This document shows positions 12,001-17,803 of a DNA stretch of 43,315 bases, piece after piece. This DNA comes from Streptomyces sp. ADI95-17 (lineage in GTDB: Bacteria; Actinomycetota; Actinomycetes; Streptomycetales; Streptomycetaceae). Under the pieces are notes generated by a model. The model did no database searches and was not told where the DNA came from. It saw only the letters and a list, made by a program, of their open reading frames with translations. The position numbers and the translations under genes are program-made. Positions within the stretch are counted from its first letter, which is position 1. Each line of letters starts with the position of its first letter. Location of the stretch: positions 1,124,198 through 1,167,512 of the forward strand of contig NZ_ML123046.1 of NCBI RefSeq assembly GCF_003846175.1, read 5' to 3'.

Positions 12001-15000
12001 ATCGCGTCCCGGCTCCGGGACCTGGCGCCGGTCGGCCACCTCGTCTGGATCGCGCCCGATGCGGCGCCGGAGAACCGGGGCGCGCTGCTGCCTGCCGACA
12101 CCGCCGGCTTCACTGCGGCCCAGGAGGACGGCGTCATCGCGGCCTTCCGCATGATCAAGGCCCTCGTCCGCACGGGACACGACGCACGTCCGCTCGCCGT
12201 GACACTGGTGACGCGCAGCGCCCTGGCCACGTACGACACCGAGCCGACGGCACCTGCCCACGCCGGGCTGCACGGCCTCTTCGGATCGCTCGGGCAGGAG
12301 TACACGAACTGGTCGGTCCGCCGCGCGGACCTCGACACCGCCGACCCGGGCGCGGACCTGCCGGCACTCCCGGACCGCGCGGAGAGCGACACCCTGGTGC
12401 GCCGCGCCGGCCAGTGGCTGGTGCGGCGCTGGGTACCGGTCGAGCCCGGCACCGAACAGGGGGACGCGTACCGGGAAGGCGGTGTCTATGTCGTGATCGG
12501 AGGTGCGGGCGGGCTCGGCACCGTATGGACCCGGCATGTCGTCCGGCGCCACGGCGCCCATGTGATCTGGATCGGGCGGCGCCCGCAGGACGCGTCGATC
12601 GAGGCGAAGCTGAGCACCTGCACCGGGCGCGGCAGCGTGCGCTACCTCTCCGCCGACGCTGCGGACCCCGCCTCGCTGCGCACCGCATACGAGGAGATCA
12701 GGCGGCACCACCCGCGGATCCACGGCGTCGTCCAGGCGGCGCTGGACCTGCGGGACCAGAGCCTGGCGCGCATGGACGAAACGACGCTGCGCGCCGGCCT
12801 CACCGCGAAGGCCGACGTCAGCGTGGCCATGGCAGAGGTCTTCGCGGACGAGCCCCTGGACTTCGTCCTCTTCTTCTCGTCCGTCCAGTCGTTCACGACC
12901 GCCGCGGGCCAGAGCAACTACGCGGCCGGATGCACCTTCAGCGACGCCTACGCCCAATTCCTCGCGCGGCACCGGGAGTACCCGGTGAAGGTGATGAACT
13001 GGGGGTGGTGGGGGAGCATCGGCAGCGCCTCGACCGAACTCCACCGGGAACACATGGGCCGCTGGGGCCTCCTCTCGATCGAGCCGCCCGAGGCGATGGA
13101 GGCACTCGACACGCTGCTGCGCGGGCCGCAGCGTCAGCTGGGCTTCATCAAGTTGCGGAAGACCGACGCCATCGCGGGGATCGACCCGGCGACCCGGCTC
13201 ACGGTCCACAAGAGGGCGCGGTCCCGCATCACGCCCGCCGCCGTCGTGGCGGCGACCGGGGCGCCGTCCGAATGGGAGGCGATGCGTGCGATCGCCGAGT
13301 GGCGCAGGAGCGAACGCGATCCGCTCCTCGCGCGCATGGTCCGCGGACACCTGGAAGCACTCGGCGGCCTCCGCGACCCCGGTACTTTGCCGACTCGCGG
13401 CGACGTGGCCGCGCTGCGCGGGCGGGCCGGAATCCTGGAGCGGTACGACACCTGGCTCGACCACGCGCTCCGTATCGTGCCGCCGTCGGCCCCGCCGCTG
13501 GACGTCCTCGGCCGTGAGTGGGACCGGCGCCGCGTGGAATGGTCGGCGGATCCGGACAAGGCGGCAGAGCTCGCTCTGCTCGATGCCGCACTCGGTGCGC
13601 TGCCGGACATCCTCACCGGCAGGACCAGGCCCACCGACATCCTGTTCCCGCGCGGTTCCGTCGCACTCGTCGAAGGCACATACCGCAACAACCGCGTGGC
13701 CGACATGTACAACCGCGCCATGACGGACACCGCGGCCGCCGTCGTCGCGGAGCGGCTGCGTCTGGACCCGGCCGCCCGCCTGCGCATCCTGGAGATCGGC
13801 GCCGGTACGGGCGGCACCAGCACCGGGATGTTCGCCGCACTGCGCCCGTTCCAGGACCACATCGAGACCTACGCGTACACCGATCTCTCGAAGGCGTTCC
13901 TGAATCACGCCAGGACCGAGTACGGACCGGACGTTCCGTATCTCTCCTACGCCCGCTTCGACGCGGAACAGCCGCTGGCCGGGCAGGGAGTGGAGAGCGG
14001 GAGCTACGACCTGGTCATCGCCGCGAACGTACTGCACGCGACGCGCGACACCCGGAACACCATCCGCAACGCGAAGGCGGCGCTGCGCGACGGGGGATGG
14101 CTCCTGCTGAACGAACTGGCGGCGTTCGATGTCTCCAGCCATCTCACGTTCGGACTGCTGGAGGGCTGGTGGCTCTTCGAGGACCACGCGCTGCGCGTAC
14201 CCGGTTCACCCGCGCTGTCGCCCGCGAACTGGCGGGAGGTGCTGGTGAGCGAGGGCTTCTCCGCCGTCGTCTCCGTGCTGCCCGAGACACTTGAGCTCGG
14301 GCAGCAGATCATCGCCGCCGAGAGCGACGGGATCGCCCGGCAGACAGTGGCCCCGCCCGCGCGGCGGGAGACCCCTGCTCCGCGAGCGCTCCCGGAGCCC
14401 CCTGCGCAGGTCACCGTATCCCCGCAGCCCCGCCCCGCCCCGGCACGGCCCCCGGCCGACGGGACAGCCGCCGCGTCCGGTGCCGGTACGGAGAGCCGGG
14501 CCGGCACCATGGCCGGATACCTCAGGGACCGGGCCGCGCGGACCCTCGGCATTCCGCCGGACAAGATCGAGCTCTCCGCCCCGCTCAGCGACTACGGGAT
14601 GGACTCCATCCTCGTCCTTCAGCTCACCACCGCGCTGCGCGAGGACCTCGGAGAGGTTCCGTCCACCCTGCTCTTCGACGCCGAGTCGGTCGAGGAACTC
14701 ACCGACCACTTCATGGCGGCCGGCGGCCCTCGGGTGGACGCCCTGCTGGCTCGACTGAGCCCCGCGCCGGCGGCGACACCCGTCCCCGACACCGGGGTCC
14801 GGCCGCCGGAGCCGTCCGCGCCTCCCGCCACGGCACCGGCACAGCCCATTGCCGCGCTCTTCCGCACGGCGGTGGGGACCGGCACCCCGCAGCACGCCGG
14901 TGACCTGCTGTCGATCGCCGCCCGGCTCCGGCCGACCTCCGCGACTGGAGCCGGGCCGGAGCCGGAGACCCTGCGGCTGTCGGACGGCGATCAGGAACCG

Positions 15001-15702
15001 GCCCTGGTCTGCCTGCCCTCCCTCATCGCCCCCACCGGGGCCCACCAGTACGTGAAGTTCGCGGCAGCACTCCGCGGCCGCCGCCAGGTGCGGACGGTCT
15101 CCATCCCCGGATACGGCACCGGTGAGCCGCTTCCGGCGGACCTGGAAGCGGCCGCGGACCGGCTGGCGGGGACACTGATCCGACGGTTCGAGGGCCGGCC
15201 CTTCGCACTCGCCGCCTATTCCTCCGGCGGATGGGTCGCCCACGAGCTGGTACGACGGCTGGAGAAGGCCGGTGCTCCGCCCGCCGCTCTGGTGCTGCTC
15301 GACACGCTCCAGTCGGCCGGAACCGCCATGATCCGGGGAATGTCGGTGCTCACACGACGGCTGATGGACCGATTCCCCCAACTGCCCGTCCTCGACGACC
15401 AGCTCACGGCGATGGCGTGGTACGCGCAGTTGCTCGAAGGCTGGCGCCCGCTGCCGGTGACCACCCCGACCCTTCTGGTGAGCGCCGCGGAGGACAGGAC
15501 CCTGATCGAACTGCTCGGCGACGACGCACGCGCCGACTGGCCACTGGAACACATACGGACGGAAGTGGCGGGGGACCACTTCTCCATGCTTGAGGAGTAC
15601 GCGGAGCCGACCGCGCTCGCCGTCCACGAATGGCTCCGCGAACACTGCGCCTCCGGGCGGGAACGGTCCGCGCGTCAGAGGTACTCCGGGGGTGCGCGAT
15701 GA
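1..15702 (+). CDS. chxE: trans-AT type I polyketide synthase, terminal part (5' end outside window)
   Basis: The frame is open from the first base, so the protein is truncated at its N-terminus; 5233 residues are visible. Domain order is KS1-X-ACP1, KS2-KR-ACP2, KS3-ACP3, KS4-DH-KR-MT-ACP4-TE. No module has an AT: each KS is followed by a short linker ending in a YPF..(R)YW-type motif, so malonyl units must be supplied by a separate AT. All four KS domains keep the Cys-His-His triad (Cys codons at 670, 3850, 7321 and 9604). The enzyme would assemble and hydrolytically release a polyketide in the cytoplasm. The KS-X-ACP module is the type known to form glutarimides in the iso-migrastatin, lactimidomycin and cycloheximide systems. 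Module content plus the downstream carboxylic acid reductase, P450 and ene-reductase best fit actiphenol/cycloheximide assembly. The symbol is given on that basis, from memory of the chx cluster and not from an alignment. The family and domain calls are firm; the product assignment is an inference. Confidence 0.9.
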   Translation, partial: TPPAAPEAPTPPPAPEAPAAGTDETPAPAAPAPTATDTGSTPAAPGPRDDRHDIAIIGISGTYPGADTLGELWSVLGEGRHEFREVPRERWDYDAVYSRDRSVLGKSSIRTGTFLRDIEMFDPRYFRISKRDAENMSPEVRLFLQTGVEALEDAGYSRETIQRQYDGDVGVLAGSMSNHYGLYGFQNSLTRGSPASGSYTATLPNMLSYFYGFTGPSMFVDTMCSGSSTCVHQAVQMLRAGECRMAVAGGVNLLLHPYNLISSSQEHFTTATSDVIRSFGLGADGTILGEGVGALVLKPLVEAERDGDHVYAVIKGTALANAGVRNGFTVPSPRMQARAIEKAIDDAGVDPRTISYVEAHGSGTSLGDPIEVKALTTAFQKYTKDTEFCAIGSVKSNMGHLLHAAGMIGIAKVVLQFQKGKLAPSLHSSVTNPDIDFSRTPFRLQRELAAWEPAVTTVEGRRTTHPRRAGITSIGAGGMNSHIILEEHQRPDRDPHGAQDGREELLVFSAMNDSALEEYLTRFRAYLATGAEPDLAAVAFTLRVGKNELPHRWAFLARTTGEAVAAVDRYLAGGRDLGAALASGGPRTEGLRQLATTWVGGRSVDWRGADEGARAPRRVSLPAYPFERVRCWVTPEEGAPSVIAPLALRDKLHPFLGRNDSDADGLRYVLDVHLDDLLDYGCTTGGRQDRKRGVVPTFVIDLAIATTKVSGFADGSVVRRLRLLGPVDWTSAARLVTVLGPRDGEQASGLVFTQDEAGARMPVAAFDVPAGEEDRTPLSGHPRADNFAGIAAAVLAPDRAKPQSPAEFLAELADGGIGYAPQLSGTKSAFRLPDGRLVLKVGTPELQRDHVKPGVTLAPHVLAAIAQGLQAEAKRQGSPHWARTAPHRIDEIRLLTDGSGGGVPVAYIVFDVTAVGEGLGGSVGLLDRNGQVVGVLRDLWCGDDEGPRKDRDVSERAVDGAEAADRETPGKAGDDVISFAVDELREMAGGILKFDAGELDARTGFDAFGFDSISLITLSQQVRERLGIDLTPAVFFDRNTFDSLGRHLFTEHEGPLRAAYRRSLPPDPAGKPDPGPGNRSGGETTVTAGATAGTAEEPTGAPDAGPAVPQRPAPADLSLPVAVIGAAGRFPGSPDLDAYWANLAAGTDSVTAFPLDRYDADYARIAQAADFPHHAAVLDDVDAFDAAFFRILPREAELMDPQHRLALQTVWNAVEHSGHAPSGLPANTGLFLGVSGTDYATLLAAHCTAPDAFTSTGNAHSMLANRISYVLDIHGPSQPVDTACSSSLVAVHRAVEAIRSGACDAAIAGGVNLLLSVDTFVSAGRAGMLSPDGRCRTFASGANGYVRGEGVGAVVLKPLADAERDGDAILAVIVGTAENHGGRANSLTAPNGTAQADLVVRAMGGIAPRTIGYVEAHGTGTALGDPVEVRALQAAFRQLGGDTTATCGLGSVKTNIGHLEAAAGIAGLLKVVLAMEHGTLPRSLHCDRINPYIQLDGSPFRIVRANEPWERPRDRDGGLAPRRAGVSSFGFGGANCHVVIEEYIGRTADTSPAQDTDVPGSRVAVPLSARTEQQLCERARNLLAHLEGPTGPAPLRSIGWTLQTGREAMAERIGWVVSSHRELAEKLREFISGQDGGRMSGAQHGERPARDGLADAVARWSAGEEVDWRRLYEAAGLALPGRAHLPTYPFARDRYWLPDSAGKTNSVAGQRPSAATTLFVPRWTPKPASRDLADGTAYTRHAVILCGAPASLRDSVERRLPGVRCHAVTTAKRRPETRFTDLSRQVFEIVRGLAGQAHDGATLVQVVTPADGDEAVGPALAGFLRTTALESPHISGQILALDGERDADGIAAILLENAGHTDDTLVLHRGTERRVRSWVPSTADGTGMPWRSGGVYLITGGAGGIGAVVARRIARDAVRPTLVLVGRSAPDARIGRLLAELREAGAVAQYAVADVSRWEEVRHLVSRVGEETGAIHGIVHAAGVIHDAYLTNKTTEQWDKVLAPKVDGVAHLDRATAHMPIESFLVFSSGTAVTGNPGQSDYAAANGHLGEYAARRNARVAAAERSGRTVAIAWPLWKDGGMAVDDATRAYLRRSRGLVPMESDAGLEALLSAWRLGRVGEDQIWVHHGEPAEPAPVPPPAAAPAPDTAAGRPDRETLRSVMELFARVTRLPLHDIDADRPLDDLGLDSVMVVQLNRELSSTYGEVPTTLFYEFPTLRAIAGELAGASTPPAPGARTDGPSGPVRVPAARHTPATATAPGPPAPDDAIAIIGMSGRYPQAENTEEFWANLTAGRDCITEIPPGRWPLDGFYEPDRDTAVATGRSYSKWGGFLRDFDAFDPHFFRIAPRDAYAMDPQERLFLQASWEVIEDAGYTREELARRHQRRVGVFAGVTKSGHARHGAARLPSGETVVPSLSFASLSARTSYVLDLHGPSLTIDTMCSSSLTAVHEACEHLRRGSCELAIAGGVNLYLHASDYVELCRSTMLSSQARVRSFGSGGDGFVPGEGVGAVLLKPLARALADGDQVLAVVRGTSINHGGRSHGYTVPSPTAQAELIRDALTRAGVPARAVSYVEAHGTGTELGDPIEVKGLSLAFEESTDEKQFCAIGSVKSVIGHLEAAAGIAGITKAVLQLRHRTLVPSLHAQELNPGIRFEETPFFVQRTLAPWESRTPRITAVSSFGAGGSNAHVILEEYVPDPAPDRPASGEGEQLVVLSARTPERLRHSAARLVAFLERGETERAAVGLADLAFTLQVGREAMKERLAVTAASLPELLRVLRGYAENGDGVGTPGLHRGSAGQAPGAVAEISADDDLRELLVERWVRKGKHDKLAALWVGGVELDWRRLHGDASPRRTSLPTYPFARDRYWVGDLAPVREAAPDATPVAAGPQPGKAGPRPEATAPRPEETAPRSGKAGPHTTPDEASDAAPDVTRDEWVAGTVRATIAQVLVMPPDEVDGGLAFADYGLDSILAVRLVHLLNEALRLDLSTGVVFDHSSADRLAAHLLAEYADIGPAAPPPAVTGEARPRTTPGSRPSERPAADAPIAIVGMSGRFPGSDSLDDLWTHLANGDDLITEATRWNLADTGADGSARCTQGGFLHGIDRFDPLFFGISGVEAAAMDPQQRLLLEEAWKALEDAGYAGRHLGGTRCGVYVGCYKGDYQEVVGDDAPAQAFWGNMASLIPARVSYFLDLKGPALAVDTSCSSSLVAIDLACRGLWSGETEMALAGGVFVQSTPRLYELADGAGMLSATGRCHTFDHRADGFVPGEGVGVLVLKRLDDAIADGDHIHGVVRATGTNHDGATNGITAPSSVSQERLLRDIYESFGIDVESIGLVEAHGTGTSLGDPIEFSALSRAFRAGTDKSGYCALGSVKTNLGHTQFAAGVAGVFKVLLSMRHQQIPASLHFEKPNPAVGLEGSPFYVSTRSHHWEPPADGGPRRGAVSSFGASGTNAHLVIEEAPPAARARARTPRPAYLVVLSAHSREQLVQQVDRLAEHCRREDHPDLGDLAHTLAVGRDRFAHRFACVAADRTELLRILDEGLDGARAFTGRAVPARKGTAGAGAGAEKSHGEECLRRCAHPTGSEADAVPYRADLTALARYFAQGVDLDYGAAFAAGDHLRIPLPVYPFAGESHWAGTPPLSPVPVTTPGRPVPNHPLIHRSSTVTELPGALRASTLFKGDEAVLRDHTVRGQRVLPGAAHLEMAREAAVRAWGTAATTPLLIRDMTWVRPLALDDEPLGIDVLVRPAEGEELTFEIASNTAGDAGPVVFSTGRVALSGTARPDRVDLASLRAMCGTAVSAERVRAALAAMGIVHGPSLRAVREAHVGSGTVLARLDLPAGTDPADTGYVLPPALLDSAIQSSIALQLADGGAAVETVVPFALDRFELFAPCTASMWAVVRVADGTRTATALSRLDVDLVDGDGEVCVRMTGYTSRRSKEPAPALFAPVWEPVSGHASGTRALPLAEHVLVVGGTTGQRSGLVRRYPRATVWDLAPSASTDEIASRLRDLAPVGHLVWIAPDAAPENRGALLPADTAGFTAAQEDGVIAAFRMIKALVRTGHDARPLAVTLVTRSALATYDTEPTAPAHAGLHGLFGSLGQEYTNWSVRRADLDTADPGADLPALPDRAESDTLVRRAGQWLVRRWVPVEPGTEQGDAYREGGVYVVIGGAGGLGTVWTRHVVRRHGAHVIWIGRRPQDASIEAKLSTCTGRGSVRYLSADAADPASLRTAYEEIRRHHPRIHGVVQAALDLRDQSLARMDETTLRAGLTAKADVSVAMAEVFADEPLDFVLFFSSVQSFTTAAGQSNYAAGCTFSDAYAQFLARHREYPVKVMNWGWWGSIGSASTELHREHMGRWGLLSIEPPEAMEALDTLLRGPQRQLGFIKLRKTDAIAGIDPATRLTVHKRARSRITPAAVVAATGAPSEWEAMRAIAEWRRSERDPLLARMVRGHLEALGGLRDPGTLPTRGDVAALRGRAGILERYDTWLDHALRIVPPSAPPLDVLGREWDRRRVEWSADPDKAAELALLDAALGALPDILTGRTRPTDILFPRGSVALVEGTYRNNRVADMYNRAMTDTAAAVVAERLRLDPAARLRILEIGAGTGGTSTGMFAALRPFQDHIETYAYTDLSKAFLNHARTEYGPDVPYLSYARFDAEQPLAGQGVESGSYDLVIAANVLHATRDTRNTIRNAKAALRDGGWLLLNELAAFDVSSHLTFGLLEGWWLFEDHALRVPGSPALSPANWREVLVSEGFSAVVSVLPETLELGQQIIAAESDGIARQTVAPPARRETPAPRALPEPPAQVTVSPQPRPAPARPPADGTAAASGAGTESRAGTMAGYLRDRAARTLGIPPDKIELSAPLSDYGMDSILVLQLTTALREDLGEVPSTLLFDAESVEELTDHFMAAGGPRVDALLARLSPAPAATPVPDTGVRPPEPSAPPATAPAQPIAALFRTAVGTGTPQHAGDLLSIAARLRPTSATGAGPEPETLRLSDGDQEPALVCLPSLIAPTGAHQYVKFAAALRGRRQVRTVSIPGYGTGEPLPADLEAAADRLAGTLIRRFEGRPFALAAYSSGGWVAHELVRRLEKAGAPPAALVLLDTLQSAGTAMIRGMSVLTRRLMDRFPQLPVLDDQLTAMAWYAQLLEGWRPLPVTTPTLLVSAAEDRTLIELLGDDARADWPLEHIRTEVAGDHFSMLEEYAEPTALAVHEWLREHCASGRERSARQRYSGGAR
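157..3170 (+). other. PKS module: KS1 - X (branching, DH-like) - ACP1
   Basis: KS1 spans about 157-1464, with an unusual active-site context (DTMCSGSS instead of CSSS) and intact VEAHGSGT and MGHLLHAAG histidines. From about 1957 to 2820 lies a dehydratase-like double-hotdog region. It opens with HPFLGRND, but where an active DH has a His before a GxxxxP motif it reads DLLDYG...RGVVP, and the second half-site Asp (DxxxQ) is replaced (APHVLAAIAQ). ACP1 is about 2926-3170 with the phosphopantetheine Ser at 3034 (GFDSIS). KS-X/B-ACP modules are known from rhizoxin (lactone branching) and glutarimide PKSs, where a malonyl unit adds to the beta carbon of an enoyl chain. Here this module would close the glutarimide ring, using an amide-bearing starter made upstream of the window. 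Confidence 0.8.
3352..6690 (+). other. PKS module: KS2 - KR2 - ACP2
   Basis: KS2 is about 3352-4635 (DTACSSS, VEAHGTGT, NIGHLEAAAG). The KR half-domains lie at about 5160-6390, with the NADPH motif TGGAGGIG near 5695 and the catalytic Ser and Tyr of the SSG...SDYAAAN block (Tyr codon 6124). The position of the B-type LDD motif reads IHD, so stereotype is not obvious from sequence. ACP2 is about 6460-6690 (LGLDSVM, Ser at 6565). The KR looks active and should leave a beta-hydroxyl. In a cycloheximide-like product this is the hydroxyl carbon between glutarimide and ring; actiphenol carries a ketone there, so either this KR is skipped or the alcohol is re-oxidised. Confidence 0.85.
6796..9030 (+). 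other. PKS module: KS3 - ACP3 (minimal module)
   Basis: KS3 is about 6796-8085, with the DTMCSSSLTAVHEAC active site that is common in trans-AT ketosynthases, plus VEAHGTGT and IGHLEAAAG. After the post-KS linker (ending in FARDRYW near 8601) and a repetitive Pro-rich spacer comes ACP3 at about 8797-9030 (YGLDSIL, Ser at 8902). No reductive or methylating domain is present, so the beta-keto group should survive. In the proposed product this keto group is the one reduced and dehydrated by module 4. Confidence 0.85.
8659..8742 (+). repeat. four 21-bp tandem repeats in the PKS linker before ACP3
   Basis: Four in-frame 21-bp units encode the heptads GPQPGKA, GPRPEAT, APRPEET and APRSGKA. They sit between the KS3 post-linker and ACP3, in a Pro-rich spacer. 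The unit length keeps the frame, so copy number can vary without breaking the protein. They probably act only as a flexible tether. Confidence 0.7.
9121..14730 (+). other. PKS module: KS4 - DH - KR - C-MT - ACP4
   Basis: KS4 is about 9121-10380 (DTSCSSS, VEAHGTGT, NLGHTQFAAG). The DH, about 10951-11820, is intact: HTVRGQRVLPG with His codon 11056 and LLDSAIQ with Asp codon 11563, which contrasts with the dead X domain of module 1. The KR, about 11860-13180, has VIGGAGGLG near 12493 and catalytic Tyr in SNYAAG (codon 12919). A C-methyltransferase, about 13430-14330, carries the SAM-binding LEIGAGTGG motif at about 13789-13815. ACP4 is about 14508-14730 (YGMDSIL, Ser at 14605). The DH-KR-MT-ACP order is typical of trans-AT modules. 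Predicted output is an alpha-methylated enoyl or, with no ER, an unsaturated thioester. Confidence 0.87.
14985..15650 (+). other. C-terminal thioesterase domain
   Basis: An alpha/beta-hydrolase TE closes the PKS. The nucleophile motif AYSSGG has its Ser codon at 15220, an Asp follows in LLDTLQS, and the catalytic His sits in AGDHFSML (codon 15577). It should release the chain by hydrolysis. A free acid is what the downstream carboxylic acid reductase needs, so TE and reductase would act in series. Confidence 0.85.
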
Positions 15703-16625
15703 GCGATCGCCTGGGCTTCAGCCTGACGCAGTTGCGGTACTTCGTCGTATCCGCGGAGCTCGGCAACATATCGGAGGCGGCGGAGAGGCTGTGCGCGTCG
15801 CAGTCGACGGTCTCCTCCGCCGTGATGAAGCTGGAACGCCAGCTCGGTGTGCAGTTGCTGCTCCGTCATCACGCCCGCGGCGTCACCCTGACCCCGAGCG
15901 GCCGGCACCTGCTCAGGGAGGCACGCGCGTTGCTGGGGCAGGCCAGGAACCTCAAGGCTCAGGGCGACGCCCTGGCGGGCCACACCGCCGGCCGGCTGGA
16001 CGTCGGTTTCTTCTTCTCGATCGCCCCATTCCTGCTGCCCCTGGTCCGCAGGATGACCGAAGAGCGGTACACGGCCCTGCAGCTGAACGTGCATGAGTCA
16101 TCGGAGCGGCTGTTGGAGCTGCTGCAGGACGGCCGGTGCGAATTGGCCGTGACGTACGACTTCCTGTCGGGCGGTGCCAGGTTCCACCCCCTGGCCGAGC
16201 TGTCCGTCCACGCCCTGCTGGCGGACGGTGACCCCATGGGCATGACCGGCTCGACCGGATTGGACGAGCTGGCCGCCCTTCCGCTCGTCACCCTGGACGT
16301 CCCGGCCGTTCTCCGCCATTTCGAGACGATGTTCGCCACTGCGGGCGTGCCCATGCCGCAAGTGATCAGGACGACGAGTCTTGAGACGATGCGTGGACTG
16401 GTCGCCGCGGGCTCCGGGTTCGCCCTGATGTACCAACGCGCGGCCCATGCGCGGACTCTGGACGGCGGGAGGGTCCGATCGGTCGAGATCGCCGGAGAGG
16501 TGCCTCCCTCGGCCCTCGGCGTGGCCATGATGCCCGATCTGCACCTCAGCAGCCGCGGCAGAGCATTCCTGGACGTGCTGGGCTCCGCGGTTTCGGTCAG
16601 CGGCGAAGTGAATGCGATTGTGTGA
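15699..16625 (+). CDS. LysR-family transcriptional regulator
   Basis: A 308-residue LysR-type regulator. The N-terminal winged HTH (about residues 8-67) contains LTQLRYFVVSAELGNISEAAERL and SQSTVSSAVMKLERQLG; the C-terminal two-lobed co-inducer domain starts near residue 95. The start ATG at 15699 overlaps the PKS stop codon (ATGA), so it should be co-translated with the PKS and act as the cluster-situated regulator. Family members bind T-N11-A dyads and usually respond to a pathway metabolite. A perfect T-N11-A palindrome at 17924-17938, between the two divergent tailoring genes 1.3 kb downstream, is a plausible target. Whether it activates or represses is not visible. Confidence 0.93.
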   Translation: MSDRLGFSLTQLRYFVVSAELGNISEAAERLCASQSTVSSAVMKLERQLGVQLLLRHHARGVTLTPSGRHLLREARALLGQARNLKAQGDALAGHTAGRLDVGFFFSIAPFLLPLVRRMTEERYTALQLNVHESSERLLELLQDGRCELAVTYDFLSGGARFHPLAELSVHALLADGDPMGMTGSTGLDELAALPLVTLDVPAVLRHFETMFATAGVPMPQVIRTTSLETMRGLVAAGSGFALMYQRAAHARTLDGGRVRSVEIAGEVPPSALGVAMMPDLHLSSRGRAFLDVLGSAVSVSGEVNAIV

Positions 16626-16645
16626 CGCGGAACGTTCCACGGTGT

Positions 16646-16671
16646 GGCCGGCAGCTCCTGGGCCGCCGGCC
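16646..16671. terminator. hairpin between convergent LysR and ene-reductase genes
   Basis: Inverted arms GGCCGGC (16646-16652) and GCCGGCC (16665-16671) around a 12-base loop lie in the 89-base gap between two convergent stop codons. There is no U-run, which is usual for Streptomyces terminators. Confidence 0.45.
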
Positions 16672-16714
16672 CACCGCCTGGATCCCCCGCGCACCCGCAG
16701 CGGCAGTGCCGCGG

Positions 16715-17803
16715 TCAGACCAGGGTCTTGAGCACGGCCGGGTCGTAGGGGACGGTCTGGGCCAGCTCACCGCGCAGCGCCTTCGCCGCCCAGTCCGGGT
16801 TGGCCAGCAGCGTCCTGCCCACGGCGACGAGGTCGAACTCGTCGCGCTCCAGGCGGGCCACCAACTCCTCGATGCCGGTCAGGCCGGCCTGCTCGGTGAA
16901 GCCCTGGGCGAACTCGCCCACACCGTACTGCTGGTCCAGGCCGACGGAGCCGACCGTCACCGCGGGCCGGCCGCTGAGCTTGCGCACCCAGCCGGCCAGA
17001 TTGAGCGGGCTGCCGTCGAACTCGGGCAGCCAGTAGCGGCGGGTGGAGGCGTGGAACGCGTCGACACCGGCCTCGGTCAGCGGCGCCAGCAACTGCGCCA
17101 GCTCGTCCGGGTTCTCCGCGATGCGGGCCTCGTAGTGGTCGACCTTCCACTGGGAGAGCCGGAAGAGAACCGGGAAGCCCGGACCGACGGCCGCGCGGAT
17201 CGCCTGCACGATCTCGGCGCCGAAACGGGCGCGGGAGGCCGGGTCTCCGCCGTAGCGGTCGGTACGCCGGTTGGTGCCGCGCCACAGGAAGTCGTCGATC
17301 AGGTAGCCGTGCGCGCCGTGCAGCTCCACACCGTCGAACCCGAGCCGCTCCGCGGCTGCGGCGGCCTCCGCGAAGGCGGCCACCGTTTCGTCGATGTCCC
17401 GCCGGGTCATGGCACGACCGGCCGGTGCGCCGTCCAGTCCGAGCCCGGACGGGCCCTCCGCAGGCGGTTCCGTCCCGAAGCGCGCGGCCCCGGTGTGCCA
17501 CAGCTGAGGAATGATCCTGCCGCCGGCCTGGTGCACCCGCCGCACCACGTGGGCCCAGCCGGCGAGCGACTCCTCACCGTAGAAGCAGGGCACGTTGTCG
17601 TACGCGGCGGCGGCGGCCCGGTTGATGTAGGTGCCCTCGGTGATGATCAGTCCGACCTGGTGGGCCGCCCGGCGGGCGTAGTACTCCGCCACGTCCGGGC
17701 CCGGCACGCCGCCGGCGGACTGCATCCTGGTCATCGGGGCCATCACGATCCGGTTGGGGACCGTGAGGTCGCCCAGGGTGAACGGCTCGTCCAGGGTGGC
17801 CAT
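16715..17803 (-). CDS. NADH:flavin oxidoreductase / old yellow enzyme family ene-reductase (1)
   Basis: A 362-residue FMN-dependent TIM-barrel ene-reductase. Visible family features are the N-terminal PNRIVMAPMTR, the flavin-side HTG, the substrate-binding pair in VELHGAHGYLIDDFL (His-X-X-His), RTDRYGG, and the C-terminal AVGRTLLANPDWAAK. The start ATG at 17803 was chosen because GGAGG lies 4 bases upstream; the frame also extends upstream to 17854 without a ribosome site. Old yellow enzymes reduce activated C=C bonds with NAD(P)H. It is transcribed divergently from the SDR, with which it probably shares control. In a cycloheximide-type pathway it is the obvious candidate to reduce the enone/dienone tautomer of the phenol ring. 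It probably corresponds to the ene-reductase gene of the chx cluster. Confidence 0.9.
   Translation of the reverse strand: MATLDEPFTLGDLTVPNRIVMAPMTRMQSAGGVPGPDVAEYYARRAAHQVGLIITEGTYINRAAAAAYDNVPCFYGEESLAGWAHVVRRVHQAGGRIIPQLWHTGAARFGTEPPAEGPSGLGLDGAPAGRAMTRRDIDETVAAFAEAAAAAERLGFDGVELHGAHGYLIDDFLWRGTNRRTDRYGGDPASRARFGAEIVQAIRAAVGPGFPVLFRLSQWKVDHYEARIAENPDELAQLLAPLTEAGVDAFHASTRRYWLPEFDGSPLNLAGWVRKLSGRPAVTVGSVGLDQQYGVGEFAQGFTEQAGLTGIEELVARLERDEFDLVAVGRTLLANPDWAAKALRGELAQTVPYDPAVLKTLV

Noticed and set aside
11008..14187. Another long antisense frame across the DH-KR-MT part of the PKS
   Set aside because: Same reason: low-complexity charged sequence, no motifs, and it lies over intact catalytic motifs on the plus strand.
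1..15702. A cis-acyltransferase or enoylreductase domain in the PKS
   Set aside because: No GHSxG-type AT motif or ER nucleotide-binding motif is present between any KS and ACP. The linkers are too short for an AT, and the only GxSxG-like site is in the terminal TE.
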